From: JBFMGS01 sp040752635
GTDB lineage: Bacteria > Bacillota > SHA-98 > UBA4971
Assembly: GCA_040752635.1 (NCBI GenBank)
Contig: JBFMGS010000047.1
Location: forward strand, 1-15,900
Direction: 5' to 3'
Length of the DNA: 15,900 nt
Shown: piece by piece, positions 4,398-10,766 of the stretch
Layout: each line of letters opens with the position of its first letter
How positions within the stretch are numbered: position 1 is the stretch's first letter
Made by a program: the position numbers and the translations under genes
Notes under the pieces: generated by a model
Told to the model about the DNA's origin: nothing
Database searches by the model: none
What the model saw: only the letters and a program-made list of their open reading frames with translations

Positions 4398-6296
4398 TTA
4401 TTGCGCAGCTGGACGGGGCACCCGAAGGATCGCTGCGAGGTTTTCGCGCAGCTCCATGGGGATGACTGCGACTTTGTGGCGGCGCCCGTCAACTTTGGCT
4501 CGGCCGACGAAAACCAGAGCCTTGGACCACAGCCTGCCCAGAGGCGACCTAGGTGGTTGCTCCTCCCACCAGAACCCGTCGCCTTCCATGGAGCCGAACT
4601 GCCGCGCGAGGACCGAGAGTTTAGTCCAGCCTCCTCTTCCCAGGATAAACCGAAGAAGCTCCTTTTCGTCATGGTCCAACTTCAACACGCTTCTCATCAG
4701 GCGGCTACGGTCTGCCAGGGAAGAAGCCAACTCCCGGGCGCGCTCCTTTCGCAGTCTCTTGCTCGCTGGATTGATGTCATGAGCCCGGCAAGCGGCGTTG
4801 ACCCACCCTACGGGTATGCCACGCAAGGCTTGAGATAACCCCAAATCGAGCGAGATGGGCTTGTCCTCCTGTTCCTCGCGGGAGGACTCGGAAAAGACAT
4901 CCATGAGCAAATCCGGGCTTACCTGCAGGAGTTCGAGGCGCTCGATTTCTTCCTTGAGCCAGCGGAACTTCCGCTGGAATTCCGCGCCTTGCCCCCTGGG
5001 ATCTATCCGGTCTACACGTGAACGAGCACGGTCGAGATCACCACGCTGGAGATACAGGCCCGCCAGGTTGAAAAGCACCGCGGGATCGTCGGGGACGATG
5101 TCCTCGAGGGCCGAGAGCAGGCTCTCAGCTTCGTCGAGCCGGTCCCTGGACCTGAAAAGGTTGGCCAGGGTTAACATGGCGGGCGGATAAAGAGCGCCCT
5201 GTTCCATCAAGGGGCTCAGCTTCTCAATGGCTTCGTCGATCTTGCCTGCGTCCCGCAGGCGCCTGGCCTCTTGCACTATCAGGTCCAACTCTGGGTCAGG
5301 TCCTTCCACAACGCCGAAGCGTCGAATCACAAAGTCGTGGGTTTCCCCGTTTACCACCACTTGGATGGGTTCTCCCTCCTTGTAAACGCCTAAGTCTACC
5401 AGAGCCCCCGCTGCAGCAAGCTTTATCTCTCTTGAGACGCTAGACGCGGACAGGAGTCGCTTCGCCAGATCTACTCCCCACTCTCCTCCGTGGAGGACAA
5501 GGAGACCCAGTTGGTCGGCTGTGATTCCTCTCATCTTTTCGCTGGCAGATGAACTGAACACACATCCCAGGGCTATCATGCGGGCTGAACCTTGTTGCAT
5601 CAGTCTCCGGATGTCTTTTTCCGTCTTACACTGCTTGGCTTCATGCAGACTGGGAACGCGATACTCAAGGGGAAATGCTGGAACAACCCCGGTGTCCACG
5701 GCCTTGGCCACGTCCACGTAGACATCCGTTATGGCCCACTCCGGTCGGGGCAGTTTCCGCCAGTAGGATAAGGCCTGTCCGAACCTGCCAAGGTTGAAGG
5801 CGGCAACTCCGGCCAAGAAGCGGTCCTCGGGAGTCACGTGGTGTCTTTCCCACTTATGATACAGGTCTAAGACCTGTTCGTGATGTCCCAGGTCCCCGGC
5901 TGCCCTCTTGATAATCACGGTATACTCCCGCCACGGCTTTGGATCGGCGACCCCGGTTGGCACGAGGGTTTTCATGCCTGCTTCAAAATCAGCTATGGCT
6001 CTCCTGAGCTGCGCCTCTGCCTGCTCCTTACGGCCCAACGCCGTAAGGGCTTGCGCTGCGAGGGCACGGGCAAAAGGGTTTGGATCGCCTGCCTTCAGGT
6101 TAGGCTCCAGAATCTTCAGGGCCCCCTCAGGATCGCGGCGGTAGAAGCGACACATCGCCCAGTTGTTGAGCGAAGAAGGGGTGGGGTTGATCCTGACCAC
6201 CTTCTTGAATATCTTCTCGGCTTTTGTCACTTCGCCTTCATTCAGGTAGTGTGTGGCCCTTTCCTGCATGGTAGCGATTTCTTCGGAAATGTCCAA
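4398..6296 (-). CDS. TPR-repeat protein with C-terminal winged-helix-like domain
   Basis: This 632-residue cytoplasmic protein has no signal peptide or membrane segment. Tetratricopeptide repeats occupy roughly residues 12-103 (ERATHYLNEGEVTKAEKIFK, WAMCRFYRRDPEGALKIL, AAQALTALGRKEQAEAQL) and 139-183. A HEAT-like helical middle follows (about 220-310), then a second TPR block (about 336-433; AGKIDEAIEKL, SRDRLDEAESLL, QRGDLDRARSRV). The last 140 residues contain EKELLRFILGRGGWTKLSVL and LWSKALVFVGRAKVDGRRHK, which look like a winged helix. The frame is open to 6443, but the predicted promoter lies at 6381-6409, so the start must be downstream. TTG 6296 has the best ribosome-binding site (AAGGAG, 9-10 nt upstream); ATG 6335 is an alternative. 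It is a single-gene unit. The function is unknown; scaffold or regulatory roles are guesses. Confidence 0.8.
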   Translation of the reverse strand: MDISEEIATMQERATHYLNEGEVTKAEKIFKKVVRINPTPSSLNNWAMCRFYRRDPEGALKILEPNLKAGDPNPFARALAAQALTALGRKEQAEAQLRRAIADFEAGMKTLVPTGVADPKPWREYTVIIKRAAGDLGHHEQVLDLYHKWERHHVTPEDRFLAGVAAFNLGRFGQALSYWRKLPRPEWAITDVYVDVAKAVDTGVVPAFPLEYRVPSLHEAKQCKTEKDIRRLMQQGSARMIALGCVFSSSASEKMRGITADQLGLLVLHGGEWGVDLAKRLLSASSVSREIKLAAAGALVDLGVYKEGEPIQVVVNGETHDFVIRRFGVVEGPDPELDLIVQEARRLRDAGKIDEAIEKLSPLMEQGALYPPAMLTLANLFRSRDRLDEAESLLSALEDIVPDDPAVLFNLAGLYLQRGDLDRARSRVDRIDPRGQGAEFQRKFRWLKEEIERLELLQVSPDLLMDVFSESSREEQEDKPISLDLGLSQALRGIPVGWVNAACRAHDINPASKRLRKERARELASSLADRSRLMRSVLKLDHDEKELLRFILGRGGWTKLSVLARQFGSMEGDGFWWEEQPPRSPLGRLWSKALVFVGRAKVDGRRHKVAVIPMELRENLAAILRVPRPAAQ

Positions 6297-6380
6297 GGTC
6301 GTCACTCCTTGTATGGCCGGGCTTAGCGGAAACATCTGCGCAACTCCGGAGGAGCAATTGGCACCAAAGCCTTCGGGTCT

Positions 6381-6409
6381 ATTATAACTTGATACGACCT
6401 TTTTGTCCC
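6381..6409 (-). promoter_or_regulatory. Promoter of the TPR protein gene
   Basis: On the minus strand, GGGACA (6404-6409) is followed after 17 bp by a perfect TATAAT (6381-6386). Transcription would start near 6374, giving a leader of about 78 nt to the TTG at 6296. It argues against the upstream ATG at 6443. The 6410-6594 stretch between this and the AOR remnant holds no gene I can support. Confidence 0.62.
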
Positions 6410-6594
6410 GGTATGTAACAACCCGCCCTCTGTTACGCAGCATCGCGGGGACCCAGGGAAGTCTGAGCCGACATCGTCAAGAAAAGGAATCTATACGAAA
6501 GCATCGTGTATGATATACGCAAGACTTCGACAGTATCCTCCAACAGGAAAGTCATCCGGGAAGGCCGTTCAATTCGCAGTGTCTCACCGGGCGG

Positions 6595-7434
6595 GCGCTC
6601 GGCGCGGAGTGCGGGATCTCAGATCTTGAGGCCCTATCAGAGGCGAACCTCCTGTGTAACAAGCTTGGAATCGACACGATATCTGCAGGAGTAACCATCG
6701 GCTGCTTTATGGAGATGACCGAAAAAGGTCTTATCGACTACCCCGTGAAGTTCGGCGACGCCGGTGCCCTCCTGGACCTGCTGCGGAAGATAGCCTACCG
6801 TGACGGTATAGGAGACGAGCTTGCGGAGGGGTCGCGAAGGTTCGCCGCGAAACACGGCGCGCCCGAGCTGGCCATGCAAGTAAAGGGTCTGGAGTTGCCA
6901 GCATACGATCCACGGGGGATGAAGGCCCAGGGGCTTGCCTTCGCCACTTCCAACAGGGGAGCGTGTCACCTGCGTGCCAACATGCTAGGTCCGGAGGTGC
7001 TGGGCATCCCGAAGAGGGTTGACCGCTTCGCATCGAGGGGTAAGGCAGGTCTGCTCATAGTGATGCAGAATTCCTTTGCGGTTCTCGATTCCTTGAGCGT
7101 GTGTAAGTTTGCCACGTTTGCCATCGGCGACGAGTTCTTTGCGAAGCTCCTCACGGCCGCGACAGGCATAAAGTACTCCGCTCAGGACCTGCAGATTGCG
7201 GGCGAACGTATCTGGAACCTGGAGCGCCTTTCCAACTTGCGTGAGGGGTTCTCCAGGAAAGACGACACTCTTCCTGGCCGTCTCCTGAGAGAGCCGGTTC
7301 CATCCGGCCCAACGGGCGGGCAGGTCGTCGATCTTGACGCAATGCTGGATGAGTACTACCGCTCGCGCGGCTGGGACCAAGACGGGGTCCCGACCCGGCG
7401 GAAACTGGTCCAGCTCGGATTGGAGGAAGCATAG
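6595..7434 (+). pseudogene. Aldehyde ferredoxin oxidoreductase, 5'-truncated
   Basis: About 279 codons encode the C-terminal half of an AOR-family tungsten/molybdenum enzyme, which oxidises aldehydes to acids with ferredoxin. The conserved region begins at ALGAECGISDLEALSEANLL, then CNKLGIDTISAGVTIGCFME. It continues with GLELPAYDPRGMKAQGLAFA, NRGACHLRANML and LDSLSVCKF, whose Cys corresponds to the fourth [4Fe-4S] ligand. The C-terminus is complete (MLDEYYRSRGWDQDGVPTRR). The N-terminal domain 1 and the CxxCxxxC cluster ligands are missing. Sequence before about 6590 is unrelated, so the gene was cut near there; the first ATG (6709) lies well inside the conserved domain. The TAG at 7432 is 1 nt from the aldolase ATG, so the two once formed an operon. 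As it stands it cannot make a working AOR. Confidence 0.85.
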
Positions 7435-7435
7435 T

Positions 7436-8032
7436 ATGTACGAGGATTTCAAGCTGGTTGGCGCAGACCTGTTCAACCAGGGGATAACGAGTTCCCACGG
7501 GGGCAACTTGAGCGTCAGGATCGGTGACAGGATTCTCATTACCCGCCGGGGCTCCATGCTCGGGCATCTCCGGGATGACGACATCATCGAAACGGGGCTC
7601 GAGAGAAACGACAGCGGCATAACGCTTGCTTCCACGGAGATCGGTGTGCACAGGGCCATATACCAGAAGACTTCGGCGCTGGCGATTGTCCATGCCCATC
7701 CAGTGCACGCAGTCGTGTGCTCGCTCGAAATGGACGAAATAGTCCCCATTGACTCCGAAGGATCGTACCTGCTCCACAGGGTGCCGGTTATCGCGGCTGA
7801 GCATACCGTGGGATCCACTGAGGTAGCAAGGCTCGCATCGGAGGCTCTCCAAGAATATAAGATCGTGATGTTGCGAGGCCACGGCTGTTTCTCCACGGGC
7901 CAACTCCTGGAAGAAGCCTACCAGTGGGTTTCCACGCTCGAGGTGGCCGCGAGGATGATCTGCATTGCACGGTCGGCGGGTATCAAGATGAAAGAATATC
8001 GCGGGGAGATCGACAAGTACAGGAAATGGTAG
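7436..8032 (+). CDS. Class II aldolase/adducin-family protein
   Basis: A 198-residue protein of the L-fuculose-phosphate aldolase type. SSHGGNLSVR (19-28) is the substrate-loop motif. Glu68 (STEIGVH), His86 and His88 (VHAHPVH) and His149 (LRGHGCFSTG) are the expected catalytic acid and Zn2+ ligands, so the active site looks complete. Members cleave sugar phosphates to dihydroxyacetone phosphate and an aldehyde, or act as epimerases or decarboxylases; the substrate here is not known. ATG 7436 follows GGAGG by about 9 nt, and the gene directly abuts the AOR remnant. An aldolase releasing an aldehyde beside an AOR would make chemical sense, but the AOR is now broken, so this is only inference. 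The length is slightly short for the family but normal for bacterial FucA-like proteins. Confidence 0.88.
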   Translation: MYEDFKLVGADLFNQGITSSHGGNLSVRIGDRILITRRGSMLGHLRDDDIIETGLERNDSGITLASTEIGVHRAIYQKTSALAIVHAHPVHAVVCSLEMDEIVPIDSEGSYLLHRVPVIAAEHTVGSTEVARLASEALQEYKIVMLRGHGCFSTGQLLEEAYQWVSTLEVAARMICIARSAGIKMKEYRGEIDKYRKW

Positions 8033-8065
8033 GGCAGGGTGGGGCAGGATAGGGCAGGGTAGGGC
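8031..8065 (+). repeat. G-rich 10-bp tandem repeat, possible G-quadruplex
   Basis: Three and a half tandem copies of a 10-bp unit (AGGGCAGGGT, GGGGCAGGAT, AGGGCAGGGT, AGGGC) start on the aldolase stop codon and fill most of the gap to the moaD-like gene. They contain at least six runs of three or more G with 1-7 nt loops, which can form an RNA or DNA G-quadruplex. Related GGATAGGG motifs continue to about 8092. Confidence 0.8.
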
Positions 8066-8097
8066 GAATCAGGATGGATAGGGGGGATAGGGTGCGG

Positions 8098-8394
8098 ATG
8101 AGAGTTGAAGTCCAGCTCTTTGGATGGCTATGTGCCTACCAGCCCGGCGCGGCCGGCAAGGCCGCCCCGGTCGAGCTGCCGGGTGGGGCCACTGTGGCGG
8201 ATCTCCTCTGCCGCTTGGGCGTATCGGGGCGGACGCAAGAGGCTAGCGCCGCGCGGCCCTCGCCTGACGTGCCATCCTCGCCTGACTTGACTGGCAGCTC
8301 TCTGCTGGTGCTGGTGAACGGCCTGCAGGCTCGTGGTGATACGAGTCTAAAGCCGGGTGATAGGGTTTCAATCTTCCCGCCCCTCGGCGGGTGA
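8098..8394 (+). CDS. MoaD/ThiS-family sulfur carrier
   Basis: From ATG 8098 it encodes 98 residues beginning MRVEVQLFGWLCAYQPG and ending VSIFPPLGG. The beta-grasp pattern (V-x-LFG at the start, ELPGGATVADLL, LLVLVNGL, LKPGDRVSIFPPLGG at the end) and the exposed terminal Gly-Gly match MoaD-like proteins. These carry a C-terminal thiocarboxylate for molybdopterin/tungstopterin synthesis. A 30-residue Ser/Ala/Pro-rich insert (about residues 50-72) is longer than usual. MoaD-like genes often accompany AOR genes, which explains its position after the AOR remnant and aldolase. An ATG at 8074 would add eight residues (MDRGDRVR), but the second start matches the family and sits behind AGGGTG. The activating MoeB/MoaE partners are not in the window. 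Confidence 0.84.
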   Translation: MRVEVQLFGWLCAYQPGAAGKAAPVELPGGATVADLLCRLGVSGRTQEASAARPSPDVPSSPDLTGSSLLVLVNGLQARGDTSLKPGDRVSIFPPLGG

Positions 8395-8468
8395 GGGTTC
8401 GGGCAGACCTGCTGAACTTCACTGTCCGCCTAGCATTACTCGGTGAGCCAATGACCTTACACGGGACA

Positions 8469-8488
8469 CCCCTCTGTTGAGGGGTTTT
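8469..8488 (+). terminator. Rho-independent terminator after the moaD-like gene
   Basis: CCCCTC and GAGGGG form a 6-bp stem with a TGTT loop, followed by TTTT. It is 75 nt after the moaD stop and would end the AOR-aldolase-moaD transcript. The 8395-8546 gap holds nothing else that I can assign. Confidence 0.65.
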
Positions 8489-8546
8489 GGTGCGCCGGGA
8501 CAGAAGCACTCAGAATGGGGCACGCTAGATCCGGAGCGAACTGTTG

Positions 8547-9380
8547 ATGAAGATGGAACACAACGAAGGCCGCAACGATGAAGAGTTGTTGGCTCCGGTG
8601 CCGGATATCTTGGCGGACGATCTCTGCATCCTGGCGGATAAGGTGACGGAAGACGTCGTTGTGCTCTCCTTCGGAGCGGATGGCTGCTACCGTCAGTAGC
8701 TGCAGTTTCTGCTTAGCCTTGCATCGGAAGGTTTCTTTGGGCTTTCGGTAGGTCAGGAAGACGGCGGTCCTGCTGTTGTCGTCAATGTCTGGGATCGGAT
8801 ATCGGTAGAACGCTGGATTTTCAGTGCTGCTCATGAATTCGGCCACTTGTTGCTCCACCTTGACGCTTACAACGTTGATAAGGTGGACGAGGATCTCAGT
8901 GAGGAGGCCGAAGCCAACCAATTTGCAGCGTATTTTCTTATGCCACAAGGTGTGTTTGAGAAGGAATGGGGAGAGACCCTCGGACTAGCCTTTGTGGATA
9001 GGGTCCTCAAAGTGAAACGTATCTTTCGGGTCAGTTATAAGACCATCTTCTACCGGTTGGTTGAAACCAAGAAGGCGAGCGATGATATCTGGATGCGCTT
9101 CAATGTCGCCTACAAGCTTCAGACCGGTCAACCGTTAGGAAACCAAGATGAGCCTCTTCCAATCTCGGCCAACGACTTCTCGGCATCCGTGCCTGAAACC
9201 CATCGCGCCCACGAACCTGACAGCCTCTCAAGGTCAGACTTTGTTGAGGATCGTCTGAGCAGACTGGTCCGTGTAGCCATCGAGCAAGGCGAGATCAGCC
9301 TGGCTCGCGGTGCGGAAATCCTCAGGATTGACCTTGATGCGATGCGGGAGAGGGTGGCATCATGGGGGGAAACTTGGTAA
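8547..9380 (+). pseudogene. ImmA/IrrE-family metallopeptidase with in-frame TAG
   Basis: One frame runs from ATG 8547 (GGAG about 10 nt upstream) to TAA 9378-9380, broken only by a TAG at 8697-8699 (codon 51). After the TAG it reads SEGFFGLSVGQEDGGPAVVV, then the zinc site AAHEFGHLLLHLD with HEFGH at codons 96-100. The downstream EEAEANQFAAYFLMP supplies the third ligand glutamate region, and RIFRVSYKTIFYRL is typical of the family. There is no ATG, GTG or TTG between the TAG and the HExxH motif, so reinitiation cannot give an intact catalytic domain; the next start (TTG 8847) lies after HExxH. ImmA/IrrE proteins cleave repressors or antitoxins, often beside an XRE or toxin gene. Here a PIN gene fragment overlaps its 3' end. 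Nonsense mutation is the simplest reading; readthrough or sequencing error is possible. Confidence 0.8.
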
Positions 9381-9565
9381 CTCCGCCAGAATCGGGGGAC
9401 TCTTTCGTTCTTGATGCCAACGTCCTCATCGATTATTGCCAAAGTGACCGGACGGTTTTGTCTCTGATCCCAAGATATGTCGGATTTGATGGGTTTCACC
9501 TCTCCCGCTTCCCAAAGGATTTCGAACGAGCACGTAGAATAATAGTACGCTCGGTACGTATCTAA
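9362..9565 (+). pseudogene. PIN-domain protein, N-terminal fragment
   Basis: The ATG at 9362 overlaps the ImmA-like gene by 19 nt, a natural operon arrangement. Residues 15-38 read FVLDANVLIDYCQSDRTVLS, the first strand and helix of a PIN domain with its first catalytic Asp. After about LIPRYVG (near 9480) the sequence (FDGFHLSRFPKDFERARR onward) no longer resembles PIN, and the frame ends at 9565. The other three acidic residues are lost, so it cannot be an active nuclease. A deletion, perhaps the one that brought in the nucleoside operon, probably removed the rest. Confidence 0.65.
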
Positions 9566-9623
9566 CAGCCTAGCAAAACAGGGAAGAACCCGAGGAATTC
9601 TTAACAGGGAGGCTGAAGGTAAC

Positions 9624-10667
9624 ATGAAGTCATTCAGGAAGCTGGGAAGGGTATTCGGCGTCATCCTACTTTCCGTGCTCGTGTTTGCAGCGGTGGCATC
9701 CGTCGGCTCTGCTGCGCCAAAGGGGAGGGTCGCCGTGGTATTTGCAACGGGGGGGCTTGGGGACAAGTCCTTCAACGACTCTGGGTTTGCGGGGCTCAAG
9801 CGGGCCGAGGCTGAGCTTGGCATAGAGTCTCAGTATGCCGAGCCACAGGCGATAGCGGAGTATGAGACTCTCCTCACCCAGTTTGCGCAGACCAAGAGGT
9901 ATGATCTGATAGTCTCGATCGGCTTCGACCAGGCTGATGCGCTTAAAGTGGTGTCGGGCAAGTTCCCCAATCAGAAGTTTGCCATCATAGACATGGTGGT
10001 TGATGCCCCCAACGTTGCCTCATACGTATACAAGGAGCCCGAACGGGGTTTTGTCCTCGGGGCAATAGCAGGCCTCATGACCACCAGGACAGGCGACCCG
10101 TTCATCAACCCGGAGAAGGTTATAGGGGTTGTCGGGGGCATGGATATCCCGCTCATCAACGCCAACATCGCCGGGTATATCGCTGGGGCGAAATACGTCA
10201 ACCCCGATGTCAAGGTGCTGTATTCGTATGTGGGAGCATGGGCAGACCCTGCAAAGGGCAAGGAACTTACGCTCGTGCAGTTCAACCAAGGAGCAGACAT
10301 CGTCTGGCAGGCTGCCGGCCGGTCGGGCCTCGGGGTCATCAAGGCCGCGCAGGAGAGCAACAAGTATGCTATAGGCGCAGACTCCGACCAGTGCTACCTT
10401 GCGCCCAAGAACGTTCTGACAAACGGGATGAAGTTTGTGGACAACACCATTTACACGGCGATAAAGCAGGTGTTATCGGGGACATTTAAGCCCGGGATAA
10501 ACGTGCTGGGGCTTGCCGAGAAGGGGCTGGGCTATACAAAGAGCCTGGTGCCGGCGGATATAGTGTCTGCGGTGGACGCCCTCATCCAGAAGGTAGTCTC
10601 GGGGCAGCTAGTGATCCCCGATAAGATAGAGGACGTTGACAAGTGGCTTGCAGCTCACAAGAAATAG
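9624..10667 (+). CDS. BMP-family substrate-binding protein of a nucleoside ABC importer
   Basis: A 347-residue extracytoplasmic binding protein of the Med/TmpC/PnrA (BMP) family, which binds purine or other nucleosides. A signal peptide (basic MKSFRKLGR, then a hydrophobic core ILLSVLVFAAVA) ends at GSA-A around residue 30-31. The mature part has GGLGDKSFNDSGF (43-55) with the ligand-binding Phe-Asn-Asp, SIGFDQADA (98-106), GRSGLG (232-237) and GADSDQ (251-256), as expected. No cysteine lies at the cleavage site, so it is not a lipoprotein, unlike most Gram-positive family members. ATG 9624 follows GGGAGG and AAGG. It heads a four-gene operon with the ATPase and two permeases. No purine riboswitch is visible in the short 58-nt leader after the PIN fragment. 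Confidence 0.93.
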   Translation: MKSFRKLGRVFGVILLSVLVFAAVASVGSAAPKGRVAVVFATGGLGDKSFNDSGFAGLKRAEAELGIESQYAEPQAIAEYETLLTQFAQTKRYDLIVSIGFDQADALKVVSGKFPNQKFAIIDMVVDAPNVASYVYKEPERGFVLGAIAGLMTTRTGDPFINPEKVIGVVGGMDIPLINANIAGYIAGAKYVNPDVKVLYSYVGAWADPAKGKELTLVQFNQGADIVWQAAGRSGLGVIKAAQESNKYAIGADSDQCYLAPKNVLTNGMKFVDNTIYTAIKQVLSGTFKPGINVLGLAEKGLGYTKSLVPADIVSAVDALIQKVVSGQLVIPDKIEDVDKWLAAHKK

Positions 10668-10715
10668 CCCGCTGACCGGGTGTATCGCGGCCAGACCAGG
10701 GGCTAGGCCATGGGT

Positions 10716-10739
10716 GGGGCAGGAAGTCATTCCTGCCCC
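10716..10739 (+). other. Strong hairpin between binding-protein and ATPase genes
   Basis: GGGGCAGGAA and TTCCTGCCCC form a perfect 10-bp stem with a GTCA loop, 48 nt after the binding-protein stop and 28 nt before the ATPase ATG. No U-run follows (GACAGC), so it is not a full terminator. Such a stem typically protects the upstream mRNA or reduces downstream expression, so the binding protein is made in excess. That role is inferred. Confidence 0.75.
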
Positions 10740-10766
10740 GACAGCTAAGGAGAGGTTCGTTGCGTC

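Noticed and set aside
6506..6694. Plus-strand 62-residue ORF before the AOR remnant
   Set aside because: It runs into the AOR sequence in the wrong frame, has Ser/Arg-rich low-complexity content and lacks a good ribosome-binding site.
6985..7903. Two long minus-strand ORFs (about 250 and 303 residues) across the AOR and aldolase region
   Set aside because: They are antisense to strongly conserved AOR and aldolase sequence and show no domain; long shadows are common in G+C-rich coding DNA.
8031..8065. Possible CRISPR-like array
   Set aside because: The 10-bp units are directly adjacent, with no unique spacers and no cas genes in the window.
8697..8699. TAG as a pyrrolysine codon
   Set aside because: It falls at a poorly conserved position and no Pyl machinery is visible; a nonsense mutation is simpler, though kept as a check.
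9566..9623. Purine or other riboswitch ahead of the nucleoside operon
   Set aside because: The leader is only 58 nt after the PIN fragment and shows no conserved aptamer core or terminator.
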